The notes beneath the pieces were generated by a model. It was not told the DNA's origin, made no database searches, and worked only from the letters and a program-made list of their open reading frames with translations. A program made the translations under genes and the position numbers. A stretch of DNA of 64,000 nt from contig JADZAC010000027.1 in the NCBI GenBank assembly GCA_020852835.1, positions 1-64,000 on the forward strand, given 5' to 3'. Origin of the DNA: Flavobacteriales bacterium. GTDB lineage: Bacteria > Bacteroidota > Bacteroidia > Flavobacteriales_F > PHOS-HE28. Positions 1-8,448 of the stretch are shown here, piece after piece (the first letter of the stretch is position 1; the number at the start of each line of letters is the position of its first letter).

Positions 1-1222
1 CGTACAATTTGCTCAAGAGCCGCTGGCTTGGGTCGTTCGTGGTGCCATCATCGTAGCCGCGGTAGGCGCCGTAGATGAAGTAGCCGCCATCCTGTGCGGG
101 TTCAATGCCCAGTATGCCTTGGTACCACGTGGGGTTGATGATCTGGTCATTAAACCCCCCGCAGCCGCTGCCCTCAAAATAGCCCGGCAACACGTTGCCC
201 GCCGTATCGAGCATGGCAATGCCGCCATGCACCTCGCCATTGATGCGGTCGAAATACCCCGTAATGGCAAGCATATTGTCGCCAATGGGTTCCACATGGG
301 TTACCATGGGATCATGTGCATAGGGCATATTGGCATGGGCAGAGCCAAAATTCAAATTGTTATTGAAGGTGGGGTCCAATTGACCGTTGGGCAGGAAGCG
401 CACCAAACCCACGGTATCCGGAGAACCGGCGAAATGCCAACGTCCATAAGCAAGGGCTTTGCCTCCAGGCTGGGGCAGAAAACCACCGCTCTCGGTCCAA
501 CCATCGATGGGTGGTACCTGGAAGCTGGTGTCCAGCGAGCCATCGCTGTGTACGCGGAACATGCCTTCCACGGGCACCCCTTCAAAAAACCCGGAGCCGC
601 CGCTGAGCAGGAACTTGCCGTCCGGCATTTGCTTGATGTGCTCAAAGGCCCCGTTGGGCCCACCGATGGAGCGGTGGATGCGGGTAGTGTCCAAGCTCCC
701 GTTGGTATTAAGCCAGACCAGACCGTACTGCCAGCCCATGTATCCGTGCAACGTGTCCCATAGAGTGAAGTTGCCCGCCAACAGGATCCGACCGTCCGGG
801 AAGATGTGGAAATCACCCCATTGGCCTCCGCCCAAACGAGGGTCCGGAGGATTCTGGAAGGAAATATCCCGCGTACCATCCATCCAAAACCGGCGTAAGC
901 TCATTCCATTTTCCACATAGAACATATCATCTCCCCATGGAACGATTCTACCGCCCATTGGATTGTACCAGGCGGGTTGCCCTGCCGGACTGGGTATGAT
1001 CGCGCCGTTTGGTGCAAGCAATAAACCAGAGCATTGGGTGTCCCATGTAGGATACCTCAAGTTACCCGACATGATGATATTCCCGTCTGGCCGCTCCAAC
1101 ACATCGCCTACTGCTATGGTCTGCACGGGAAAATGGAAACTAGGGTCCAGGTCGAAGGGCTGCTGGGCGGCAGCCACCGTGGCGGCCCCCAGGGTCGCCA
1201 CGGCAACTATGCGCCAGTTCAT
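1..1222 (-). CDS. Delta-60 repeat secreted protein, 3' end beyond window
   Basis: The frame is open for 407 codons from the ATG at 1222 to the left edge, so the C-terminus is missing. An N-terminal signal peptide (about 15 residues, ending in AAA-QQ) is followed by repeated blocks of the type PDG-x-ILLAGNF and G-S-LDTSF or GQLDPTF. These are hallmarks of delta-60 repeats, which fold into beta-propeller-like secreted proteins. In Bacteroidota such proteins usually end in a T9SS sorting domain, which would lie outside the window. The start overlaps the stop of the small protein gene upstream (ATGA), so the two are probably co-transcribed and translationally coupled. Function beyond an extracellular or surface location cannot be told. 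Confidence 0.85.
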   Translation of the reverse strand, partial: MNWRIVAVATLGAATVAAAQQPFDLDPSFHFPVQTIAVGDVLERPDGNIIMSGNLRYPTWDTQCSGLLLAPNGAIIPSPAGQPAWYNPMGGRIVPWGDDMFYVENGMSLRRFWMDGTRDISFQNPPDPRLGGGQWGDFHIFPDGRILLAGNFTLWDTLHGYMGWQYGLVWLNTNGSLDTTRIHRSIGGPNGAFEHIKQMPDGKFLLSGGSGFFEGVPVEGMFRVHSDGSLDTSFQVPPIDGWTESGGFLPQPGGKALAYGRWHFAGSPDTVGLVRFLPNGQLDPTFNNNLNFGSAHANMPYAHDPMVTHVEPIGDNMLAITGYFDRINGEVHGGIAMLDTAGNVLPGYFEGSGCGGFNDQIINPTWYQGILGIEPAQDGGYFIYGAYRGYDDGTTNDPSQRLLSKLY

Positions 1223-1613
1223 CGCTTAACGATCAGTTTAGCGGTGCCCAAGGTCCGTCCGCCGTTCACCAGTTCAACGGTATAGGCACCGGGGGAAATG
1301 CTTCGGGTGTCCCACACGGTCTGGCCTTCGGCTGCCTGTATCGGAAGCCGTTGGAGCTCCTTGCCCACCGCATCCCGTATGCTCAGGTAGGCCTTGTCCG
1401 GGGTGGCCTTAAAGCCGTAGGCCATAGTGGCATACGAACTGGCCGTTGCCTGCACCCCGCCGGTGTTGAAGTCCAGCAACTGCCCGGAGCCGGAGTTTAC
1501 CCACAAGTTATCTTGTGCCATCAGCAAACCCGCTCCCACCAAGGGGTTCAGCGGGGGGGGGGGGCTGCGAAAACCGCTACCAGTAAGGGTTTCAGAAGGT
1601 CTGATTTTCTCAT
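1219..1613 (-). CDS. Small exported protein with T9SS-type C-terminal domain; reading frame broken at a C12 tract
   Basis: From the ATG at 1613 the frame encodes a good signal-peptide start (MRKSDLLKPLLVAVFAA), then enters a run of 12 C and stops two codons later. The mature part (AQDNLWVNSG onward to stop 1219) is in another frame with only TTG or GTG starts. With 10 or 13 C the two parts would join into one protein of about 131 residues. The last 70 residues resemble a T9SS type A sorting domain: ISPGAYTVEL, then LGTAKLIVKR at the end. A -7 box (TAGTTTTG) 32 bases before the ATG supports 1613 as the true start. Either the tract is a phase-variation switch or it was miscounted in sequencing. 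The gene overlaps the delta-60 gene by 4 bases. Confidence 0.65.
1553..1564 (-). repeat. Homopolymer of 12 C in a signal-peptide coding region
   Basis: Twelve consecutive G on the plus strand, read as C on the coding strand, at codons 17-20 of the small exported protein. It sits exactly between the hydrophobic core and the cleavage region, where Pro-rich slippage products would be tolerated. Confidence 0.9.
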
Positions 1614-1644
1614 TTAGAATGGTCCTTCATGGTAAGGTTCGGGG

Positions 1645-1652
1645 CAAAACTA
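1645..1652 (-). promoter_or_regulatory. -7 box TAGTTTTG
   Basis: Exact match to the Bacteroidota -7 consensus TAnnTTTG. The predicted transcript start is near 1640, giving a leader of about 27 bases before the ATG at 1613. It would drive the small exported protein and the delta-60 gene. The rest of 1614-1814 holds nothing else I can name; a weak GGCCG/CGGCC hairpin lies at 1749-1763. Confidence 0.55.
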
Positions 1653-1814
1653 CTGTTCTCCCTTGGGTGTGCACCTGACCGAGGTCAGGAACGTGGCGTG
1701 GATATACAGGTCCAAGGGAGCGGTTGATCCACCGGCCCAACAGTAGGCCGTCCTTCGGCCACGATCAGGTATGTGTGGAAGGGCAACGGTTTGGCCGGTG
1801 CAGGCCTGCCTGTG

Positions 1815-3938
1815 TTACCGGATCAGCACGAAGCTCCCGTTGTATTCCCGTTCCAGCGGGCCGTACTCGGTAAGCCAGGCCTTGAAGGAGAAGATGCCCG
1901 GCATGGCATCCTTGCCGTCCCAGCCCTTGGAGGGATCGGTGGTGCTGAATACCAGGTGGCCCCAGCGGTCGAAGACGTCCAATTGGTACTGGCGCGCGCC
2001 CTTTACACTGGGCTTCCATATCTCGTTGTGGCCGTCGCCGTTGGGCGAAAAGGCCGTGGGCGCGAAGAAGAGGTGATCGCCGATGAACACGCGCACGGTG
2101 GCCGTGTCCATGCAGCCCTGGCCGCTGGTTGCCGTGAGCAATGCCGTGTACCAGCCCGCATCGCTGAAGGTGTGCACGAAGTCCGTGGTGTCGTAATGGA
2201 TGCCTTCCACCAGGAAGTCCCAGTGCTCGGTATCGGTGCTGTGGTCGCTGAAGGTGACCTTGGGGAAGAGCACGGTGGTCACCGAGGGCAGTGCGGTGAA
2301 GGCGGCCACCGGTTGCGGCCAAACGGTGACCGCCCCTTGCAGGGTGCGGGTGCGCGCGGCAATGCAGCCCGAATCCGTGGCCACGGTGAGGCTCACATCA
2401 TAGGTGCCCGGGGTGGTGTAGGTATGCTGCGGCAGGCTGTCCGTGCTGGTGCTGCCGTCGCCGAACTGCCACAGGTACTGCATGGGCGTCCAGGCGGTGG
2501 AGGTGTTGTTGAACTGCAGGGCGAGCGGCTGGCAGGCGCTGGTGTCCGCCAGGAACAATGGCTCGGGCAGGGGGAAGATGCGCACAGTATCGGTGTAGCC
2601 CGCATCGCAGCCGTTCGAGGTCACGGCCACGCTCACGGCATGGCTGCCCAGGTCCGTCCAGTCCACATGCACCGTTTGGCCGGTGAGGTCGGGCGCAGTG
2701 CCGGTGCCCACGTCCCACAAGAAGGTGGCGGTGGAGTCGAAGTTGCCGAAGACCGACAGCTCCACGGGTTGTTGGTCCGGGCAGCGGATGGGCGGGGGCA
2801 CGAAGGCCACGGCCAAGGGATCATACACGGTCCAGGTGTGGAACGCCGTGTCGGCACAAGGCCATCCGGGGCTGGCGATCAGGCTTACCGTGTAGGTGCC
2901 CGGTGCCGGAAAGGTGAACTGCGGGTTCTCCGCACTGGAGGTGTCGGCCAGCGTGCCCGATACGCCGAAGTCCCACAGGAAGGAGGTGGTGCCGCTGCTC
3001 TGGTTGTCCATCTGCACCCCCAGCCCGTTGCAGTGTTCCTGCTGTTCGGCAAAGTCGGAGATGATGGCTTGGGCGCAGGCCACCACCAGGAAGCGGAAGT
3101 CGCGGATCACCGTGTTGATCAGCACGCCATCGCGGTATTCGTGCACGCACAGGCTCACGGCGAAGTTGCCGATGGCGGTGGGGTGCATGGTGAGCACGCC
3201 GTTGTCCACCCCGAAATCCACCGGCGGGTTGGATGCCAACTGGTTGTTGGTGGAGTAGCCCGGTCCCCACACCACCGATGCGTAAGGCGGTGGCGCCGGC
3301 GGGTCGGGGATCACATTAAAAACGTTGTCGCCGCCCTGCAGCGGGGCGCACATGGCATAGGCCAGCGAGTCGCCGTCGGGGTCGGTGGCCAACTGGGTCA
3401 GCGCCGTGGTCTGGTCCAAGCAGAGCACCATGGGCGGGTCATCGTCAAACGCAGGTGAGCTGTTGGGGCCGTTCACGTCCGGGTCGGGCACTGTCACCGT
3501 GCAGGTCATGCCCTGCTGGCCCGGGTTGAGCAGGTTCACCATGGACGGCGAGCGGCAGCAGCGCTGGTAGGCCAGGATGTAGCCGCCGGTGCCCGAGGGC
3601 AAGTGGATCACCCCGGTGTACACGCCCTCCCGCGTGCAGATGCTCGGCGGTGCGGTAAGGCACGGGTTGGAGGTGGTCACCGCCAAGTTCACCTCCATGG
3701 GCAGGTTGAAGTGCACGGTATTGATCAACACGCCCGCGCTGCTGAAAATGCCAATGGCCGCCGTGGCGTCCAGCGCGGTGTTGTTGGTATTGTCCGGCCC
3801 GCAGTCGCGATAAAGGCGGAGCGTCACCTGGTAGTCGTCGTTGCCCAAGTAGGTGTAGTACATCTCGCCGCCCAGGATGTGCGTGGCAAAGCTGTTCAGG
3901 CCACAGGCCAGCAACAACGTGAACAGAAGGGCGCGCAT
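1815..3938 (-). CDS. PKD-domain secreted protein with gliding-motility-type C-terminal domain
   Basis: A 707-residue exported protein. Residues 1-18 form a signal peptide; the mature N-terminus starts THILGGEMYYTYLG, a family signature of large Bacteroidota surface proteins. The middle (about 290-620) carries several PKD-like modules, visible as YLWQFGDGSTSTD, PQHTYTTPGTYDVSL and FTFPAPGTYTVSL. The last 80 residues are a CHU_C or type B sorting domain (FFAPTAFSPNGDGHNE, then FDRWGHLVF), which directs export by T9SS. The role is probably cell-surface adhesion or matrix binding; the ligand is unknown. It is transcribed alone, and a TATATTGG box lies 15 bases before its ATG. Confidence 0.9.
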   Translation of the reverse strand: MRALLFTLLLACGLNSFATHILGGEMYYTYLGNDDYQVTLRLYRDCGPDNTNNTALDATAAIGIFSSAGVLINTVHFNLPMEVNLAVTTSNPCLTAPPSICTREGVYTGVIHLPSGTGGYILAYQRCCRSPSMVNLLNPGQQGMTCTVTVPDPDVNGPNSSPAFDDDPPMVLCLDQTTALTQLATDPDGDSLAYAMCAPLQGGDNVFNVIPDPPAPPPYASVVWGPGYSTNNQLASNPPVDFGVDNGVLTMHPTAIGNFAVSLCVHEYRDGVLINTVIRDFRFLVVACAQAIISDFAEQQEHCNGLGVQMDNQSSGTTSFLWDFGVSGTLADTSSAENPQFTFPAPGTYTVSLIASPGWPCADTAFHTWTVYDPLAVAFVPPPIRCPDQQPVELSVFGNFDSTATFLWDVGTGTAPDLTGQTVHVDWTDLGSHAVSVAVTSNGCDAGYTDTVRIFPLPEPLFLADTSACQPLALQFNNTSTAWTPMQYLWQFGDGSTSTDSLPQHTYTTPGTYDVSLTVATDSGCIAARTRTLQGAVTVWPQPVAAFTALPSVTTVLFPKVTFSDHSTDTEHWDFLVEGIHYDTTDFVHTFSDAGWYTALLTATSGQGCMDTATVRVFIGDHLFFAPTAFSPNGDGHNEIWKPSVKGARQYQLDVFDRWGHLVFSTTDPSKGWDGKDAMPGIFSFKAWLTEYGPLEREYNGSFVLIR

Positions 3939-3952
3939 GCGTTAGAAGGACA

Positions 3953-3960
3953 CCAATATA
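3953..3960 (-). promoter_or_regulatory. -7 box TATATTGG
   Basis: One mismatch to TAnnTTTG, placed so that transcription would start about 10 bases before the ATG of the PKD protein. Confidence 0.4.
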
Positions 3961-4049
3961 CTTCTTCGGGTTGCCCGGCCAAGCGGACGGACCGGAAAAG
4001 GGCCGTGGAACCGGGTTGGCCCCGGTCGGGGCGCTGTGTTCCGAAATGG

Positions 4050-4292
4050 TCAGCCCGCTGCTTCCAGCAGCCGTTCCACTTCTTCGGCGGGGCAAGCTTC
4101 CACATGCCCGTTTTCCATGGCGAGCAAGGCCATGATGCGCACCTTTTCGGGATAGGCCGCAGCTTGTAGGCGATGCACCAGGTACCGCCTGCCGATGCGC
4201 TGCACTTCCACCAGGGTGAGGTCGGAGTCGATGCGGTACCAGTTGAGCCCGTTGGCACTGCGGCGGTACTGCGGGAAGCGCGGTTGTTCCAT
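4050..4292 (-). CDS. Small conserved Bacteroidota protein
   Basis: An 80-residue soluble protein without signal peptide or membrane segment. It contains the pattern FPQYRRSANGLNWYRI, then EVQRIGRRYLVH, ending in an acidic helix (EEVERLLEAAG). I recall small Flavobacteria proteins with the same layout (YRK-x-N-x-Y-x-KI, then EEIQ-x-IG), but no function is established that I know of. It is divergent from the nuclease gene, with 40 bases between the start codons, so the two share a promoter region. Confidence that it is a gene rests on this recalled family and on codon use like its neighbours. Confidence 0.65.
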   Translation of the reverse strand: MEQPRFPQYRRSANGLNWYRIDSDLTLVEVQRIGRRYLVHRLQAAAYPEKVRIMALLAMENGHVEACPAEEVERLLEAAG

Positions 4293-4302
4293 CGAAGGCT
4301 AC

Positions 4303-4312
4303 TTTGCGCAAA
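4303..4312. promoter_or_regulatory. Palindrome TTTGCGCAAA between divergent starts
   Basis: A perfect 10-base palindrome inside the 40-base gap between two divergent genes. The plus strand also reads CTACTTTGC, close to the -7 box used elsewhere. It could be an operator or simply overlapping promoter parts. Confidence 0.3.
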
Positions 4313-4332
4313 GATCGGCCAGGCCGCACCCA

Positions 4333-7104
4333 ATGCCCGCAACCACGCTTCCCTTCCTGCAACAGGTGGCCCGTGCCATGCTGCAGATGCACGGTACTGC
4401 CCTGAAGGACGTTGCGGTGGTGCTGCCCAGCCAGCGCGCCGGGCTGTACCTGCGCAAGTGGCTGGCCGAGGAATCGGGCCGGGCGCTGTGGAGCCCCCAG
4501 GTGTTCACCCTGGCCAGCTTCATGGAGGAGCTCTCCGGCCTGCGCCCCTTGGCCACCGAGGAACTGCTCTTTGAAGGTTATGGGGCCTACCGATCGGTAG
4601 AGGGGGAGAAGGCACAGGCCCTGGGCGAGTTCCTTCAGTGGGGCGGCACCACCCTGGCGGACATCAGCGAGGCCGACGCGCACCTGGTGCCCCTGGAGAG
4701 CTACTACCGCGACCTGCGCCACTGGGAGCAGATCGAGTGGACCTTCAACAACGACCCCCTCAGCGAGGGCCAAACCCGCATGGTGCGCTTCTGGGCCATG
4801 GTGGGCAAGCTGCATGCTGCCTTGAACGAGCGCCTGCTGCAGATCGGGGCCGGCACCACCGGCCTGATCGAACGCACCGCCGTGGCCCGTCTGCGCGGGC
4901 ACCCGCAGCCGTGGAAGCAGGTGTGGTTCGCCGGGCTCAACGCCCTGGACCCCGCCCAGCAGGCCATGGTGCAGCACTTTGTGGACCGCGGTACCGCGCA
5001 ACTGGCCTGGGACGCCGACCGCTACTACCTGGACCGGCCGGAGCAGGAAGCCGGCACCCATCTGCGCGAATTCATAGGCCGCTACGGCCAGGGAGCCGTG
5101 CCTGCCAGCGGAGGCCTTGATGCGGGGGGCCTGCACGTGCAAACCGTGCGCACCCCCAACGATGCCGCACAAGCTTGGTGCGCCGCTGCACTGCTCGGGC
5201 AGTCCACACCGCAGGAGCGCGCCAACACCGCCGTGGTACTGGCCGATGAAAGCCTGCTGCAGCCGTTGCTGGAAGCCCTGCCGCTGGAGATCGGCCCGCT
5301 CAACATCACCATGGGGCTGCCCGTGGCGCGCCTGCCTGTGGGCGCGTACCTCGATGCGCTCCACCGGCTGCACGCCCGCCACACGACCGGCGCGGGCTTC
5401 CTGCTGGCCGACCTCGAGCGGTTCCTGGGCCATCCCTTTTTGCAACAGGGGGCCGCTGCACAGCCTTTGGCCCAGGCGCTGGCCGCCCTGCGCGAACGCA
5501 GCCGCATGCACGTCGCCGCCGCCGAGGTGCGTGCCATTTTGGAACAGCACGGGTTGCCGGAGCATGCGGTGGCCTGCTTTGAGGAGGTGGCGGATGCAGC
5601 AGGCCGGATGCCCGCCATTTCCGCCCATGCCCTGGCATGGGCCCGGCAGGCCGTGGCCGGCGATGCCTTTGCCACGGAGCAGCTCTTCCAAGCGTCGCAC
5701 GTGCTGCACCGCATCCACCTCCTGCTGGGCCGCTACGCCCATGAGGTCGACCACGAGGCCTATGCCATCCTGTTCCGCAAGCTGCTGGCCGCAACCCGCA
5801 TCGGCTTCTTCGGCGAACCCCTGGCCGGCGTGCAGGTCATGGGCATGCTGGAGGCCCGCGCCCTGGACCCCGACCGGCTGATCCTGCTCGGAGCCCAGGA
5901 GGGCACCTTGCCCAGCGCCGCCCGGGAGCGCTCCTTCATTCCCTTCGAGCTGCGGCGCGCGCACGGCATGCCCCTGCGCGCGGATCAGGATGCCGTGCAG
6001 GCCTACAACTTCCTGCGCATGCTGCAGCGCTGCCGCCAAGCCACCTTGGTGTGGCCCGAAGGTGCAGAGGCCACCGGGCCCGCAGGGCCCAGCCGCTTCA
6101 TCCTGCAGCTCGGCCATGAACTGCTCCACGGCCGTGCCGACCAGCCCCGGCGCATGGACCTGCATTTGCCTATGCCGAGGCCTTCGGAGGCCCAGGTGGT
6201 CGTTCGCAAGGACGAAGCCTTGCTTGCCGCCTTGCGCAACCGCTTGGAAAAGGGCCTCTCGCCTTCCGCCTTGGGCGACTGGCTGCGGTGCCCGTTGGAC
6301 CTGTATTTCAAACAAGTGCTCCGCCTTCGTGAAACCGATGTCCACGGGGCACGCATCGCGGCCAACGTACTGGGCGAGGCGATGCACAGCGCCGTGGAGG
6401 CCGTATATGCCCCGTTGATGGGCCGGCCCTTGCAGCCGGAGGCATTGGAGCACGGCGCAATGAGCATGGAAGCCCTGTTGCGGCACGAACTGGCCAAGGG
6501 CGCGGGCACGGATTCCCTGCGCAGCGGCCAGCCGTTGCTGCAAGTGCACATGGCCGTGCGTGCAGCCCAGCGTTTCTTGCGCAGCGAGGCGGCCCTCCTG
6601 CGCAGCGGTGCGGTGATCACCGTGCTGGAGCAGGAGGCCGCCATGAAGCATCCGCTGGCGTTGGCCGCCAAGGCCATTGGCTCGCCCGTGCACCTGCAAG
6701 GCCGCCTGGATCGCGTGGACCGCTGCAACGGCACCCTGCGCATCCTGGACCTCAAATCCGGGAAGATCGATGCCAATGCCCTGAAGCTCGATGGCCTGGA
6801 CCCCGCGACCATTACGGAGAAAAGCCGATATGCCGTGCAGCTCCTGGTGTACGCTTGGCTTTACTTGAGGGAACACCCCGGCGAAGTTGCCGTGCAAGCC
6901 GGGCTCATGCCCCTGCAACAGGTGGACAGCAGCGAGCCCGTGCTCCTTCGCGTGCAGGGGTCGGACCTCATTGACCGGGCTCGGTTGGAACCCATGGAAG
7001 TGCTCTTCACCGCCTTGATCAACGACATGATGGACCCCGGCAAGGCCCTGGTGCACGATCCCAAGAGCAAGTACTGCAGGTTCTGCCTGGCGGATGAGCC
7101 CTGA
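4333..7104 (+). CDS. AddB-like PD-(D/E)XK nuclease family protein
   Basis: A 923-residue protein. The N-terminal two thirds resemble an inactive UvrD-type helicase as in AddB or RecC (VVLPSQRAGLYLRKWL; later VQVMGMLEARALDPDRLILLG). The C-terminal 260 residues are a PDDEXK_1 nuclease: GEAMHSAVEAVY, GRLDRVDR, ILDLKSGKI and YAVQLLVYAWLYL supply the catalytic His, Asp, Asp-x-Lys and Gln. A Cys in LRCPLDLYF and the terminal CRFC may ligate an Fe-S cluster; the fourth Cys expected in AddB is not visible before the stop. The expected role is double-strand break processing with a UvrD/AddA-type partner, which is not in the window. I chose the ATG at 4333 because an upstream extension would run through the divergent gene. 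Confidence 0.88.
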   Translation: MPATTLPFLQQVARAMLQMHGTALKDVAVVLPSQRAGLYLRKWLAEESGRALWSPQVFTLASFMEELSGLRPLATEELLFEGYGAYRSVEGEKAQALGEFLQWGGTTLADISEADAHLVPLESYYRDLRHWEQIEWTFNNDPLSEGQTRMVRFWAMVGKLHAALNERLLQIGAGTTGLIERTAVARLRGHPQPWKQVWFAGLNALDPAQQAMVQHFVDRGTAQLAWDADRYYLDRPEQEAGTHLREFIGRYGQGAVPASGGLDAGGLHVQTVRTPNDAAQAWCAAALLGQSTPQERANTAVVLADESLLQPLLEALPLEIGPLNITMGLPVARLPVGAYLDALHRLHARHTTGAGFLLADLERFLGHPFLQQGAAAQPLAQALAALRERSRMHVAAAEVRAILEQHGLPEHAVACFEEVADAAGRMPAISAHALAWARQAVAGDAFATEQLFQASHVLHRIHLLLGRYAHEVDHEAYAILFRKLLAATRIGFFGEPLAGVQVMGMLEARALDPDRLILLGAQEGTLPSAARERSFIPFELRRAHGMPLRADQDAVQAYNFLRMLQRCRQATLVWPEGAEATGPAGPSRFILQLGHELLHGRADQPRRMDLHLPMPRPSEAQVVVRKDEALLAALRNRLEKGLSPSALGDWLRCPLDLYFKQVLRLRETDVHGARIAANVLGEAMHSAVEAVYAPLMGRPLQPEALEHGAMSMEALLRHELAKGAGTDSLRSGQPLLQVHMAVRAAQRFLRSEAALLRSGAVITVLEQEAAMKHPLALAAKAIGSPVHLQGRLDRVDRCNGTLRILDLKSGKIDANALKLDGLDPATITEKSRYAVQLLVYAWLYLREHPGEVAVQAGLMPLQQVDSSEPVLLRVQGSDLIDRARLEPMEVLFTALINDMMDPGKALVHDPKSKYCRFCLADEP

Positions 7105-7151
7105 TCGTCCGGAGGCAACCCGCGCATGCGGCTTGCCCCTATAAAACCGGT

Positions 7152-7174
7152 CAGGGGTCCGAATTGGACCCCTG
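7152..7174 (+). terminator. Hairpin after the nuclease gene
   Basis: Perfect 9-base stem (CAGGGGTCC paired with GGACCCCTG) with loop GAATT, 48 bases after the nuclease stop and upstream of the end of the convergent regulator gene. There is no T-run, so it is only a possible terminator. Nothing else is visible in 7105-7275. Confidence 0.45.
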
Positions 7175-7275
7175 GCGGTAAACCTGCAAGGATTAGGAAC
7201 CAGATCTAGGAAGAACCGTCGATCTGTACCTAAGACGGCGGCCCGTACGAGGGGTTGCCTCTGCGCAGGGTAATT

Positions 7276-7986
7276 TCAGGGGTGAAACGTGTATCCGACA
7301 CCCCGTACGGAAAGAAAGTGCCTGGGATCGTGCGGGTTAACCTCAAAATATTTCCGGAAGGCCACAATGAAATTATCGATGGTCCGGGTGGTGGGGAACA
7401 CGTCATAGCCCCACACTTTCTGCAAGATCTCTTCCCGTGACACCACCTCCCCGGCCCGCTCGGTCAGCAGGCGCAGCAGCAGCATTTCGCGTTGGGTCAA
7501 GCGTTTTTTCAGGCCGCGTTGCCCCATGATCTCGTAGGTGCCGAAATCCACGGTATTGCTGCCAAAGGTGTATTGGGCGGGCAACGGGGCGGCAGTGCCT
7601 TCCGGTGCCCGGGCCACCAGCTTTTCCACGCGCAACAGCAGCTCCTGCAGGTCGAAGGGCTTGGCCAAAAAGTCATCGCCCGTGCGCAGGCCCCGTACGC
7701 GGTCCGCAGCGTTGGTGCGGGCGGTGAGGAAGAGCACCGGGGTGCGGTCTCCCTCCAGGCGCACCGTTTCGCAGATGGTGAAGCCGTCCACATCGGGCAG
7801 CATCACGTCCAGCACGATGCCGTCGAAGCGAGCGCCACGGATGCGTTCAAGCGCCTCGCCCCCGCGCACGGCGGCCGTCACGTCGTAGCCCTCCAGTTCA
7901 AAGTTCATCCGCAGGGTGGAGCGCAGGGATTCCTCATCCTCCACCAGCAACAAGCGCTTTCTCCGGTTTTCCTCCGTGCCCATCAT
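7276..7986 (-). CDS. OmpR-family response regulator (orphan)
   Basis: A 236-residue transcription factor. The receiver domain spans residues 11-125: acidic pair E16-D17, phospho-acceptor D60 in GIVLDVMLP, conserved Lys in FLAKPF. A winged-helix output domain spans 140-235 (KRLTQREMLLLRLL, TIDNFIVAFRKYFE, VRGVGYTFHP). It has no adjacent kinase. The orphan histidine kinase at 30378-31337 is a possible partner, and this pairing is inference only. It is divergent from the menaquinone operon, and its -7 box overlaps that of the thioesterase gene. Two consecutive ATG codons (7986 and 7983) can each start it. Confidence 0.9.
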   Translation of the reverse strand: MMGTEENRRKRLLLVEDEESLRSTLRMNFELEGYDVTAAVRGGEALERIRGARFDGIVLDVMLPDVDGFTICETVRLEGDRTPVLFLTARTNAADRVRGLRTGDDFLAKPFDLQELLLRVEKLVARAPEGTAAPLPAQYTFGSNTVDFGTYEIMGQRGLKKRLTQREMLLLRLLTERAGEVVSREEILQKVWGYDVFPTTRTIDNFIVAFRKYFEVNPHDPRHFLSVRGVGYTFHP

Positions 7987-8013
7987 GCGTGCAGGTAAAG
8001 TTCTGCCAGGCGC

Positions 8014-8027
8014 CAAAGCTACTTTCG
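8014..8027. promoter_or_regulatory. Overlapping divergent -7 boxes (regulator / men operon)
   Basis: Minus strand 8021-8014 reads TAGCTTTG, a perfect TAnnTTTG box for the regulator. Plus strand 8020-8027 reads TACTTTCG for the thioesterase gene. The boxes share two bases, so RNA polymerase cannot occupy both. The plus-strand box ends 4 bases before the ATG at 8032, predicting a leaderless men transcript. Confidence 0.6.
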
Positions 8028-8031
8028 CGCC

Positions 8032-8448
8032 ATGTTCAACCAGGAAGAGCTGGCCCTGGCCAATTCGTGGCGCAAGAACACCATGGTGGAAGGGCTCGGG
8101 ATCACCTTCGTGCCCAGTGCGCCGGGCACCTTTGCCGCCACCATGCCAGTGGACCACCGCACCAAGCAGGCCATGGGCCTCTTGCATGGGGGGGGCACCG
8201 CGGCCCTGGCCGAAACGCTCGGCAGCGTGGGCTCGGCCTTGCTGATCGACCGTGAAAAGCACGCGGTGGTGGGTGTGGAGCTCAATGCCAACCACCTCAA
8301 AGGTGTCCGTGCCGGCAGTGTAACGGCCACCGGCACGGTGTTGCACAAGGGCCGCACCATGCACGTGTGGGACATCCGCGTTCACAATGAGGAAGGCGCG
8401 CTCATTGCCGTGTGCAGGCTCACCAACCTCGTGATCAACAAGCCATGA
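8032..8448 (+). CDS. menI: Hotdog-fold thioesterase, probable DHNA-CoA thioesterase
   Basis: A 138-residue single-domain hotdog protein of the PaaI/YbgC-like group. The signature MGLLHGGGTAALAETLGS contains the His-Gly-Gly motif and the catalytic Glu expected at the start of the long helix, and VVGVELNANHLKGV is the typical central strand. As first gene of a menaquinone operon it most likely releases 1,4-dihydroxy-2-naphthoate from its CoA ester. The fold is secure; the substrate is inferred from context. It overlaps menF by 4 bases (ATGA). Confidence 0.82.
   Translation: MFNQEELALANSWRKNTMVEGLGITFVPSAPGTFAATMPVDHRTKQAMGLLHGGGTAALAETLGSVGSALLIDREKHAVVGVELNANHLKGVRAGSVTATGTVLHKGRTMHVWDIRVHNEEGALIAVCRLTNLVINKP

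Noticed and set aside
1773-3458. Long open frame on the plus strand opposite the PKD gene
   Set aside because: Its His/Gly/Arg/Val-rich translation is the usual shadow of a GC-rich gene on the other strand; the minus-strand frame has a signal peptide and clear domains.
4195-4332. 46-residue N-terminal extension of the nuclease
   Set aside because: It would run through the divergent small gene and its promoter, has unrelated residue composition, and the family start fits the ATG at 4333.
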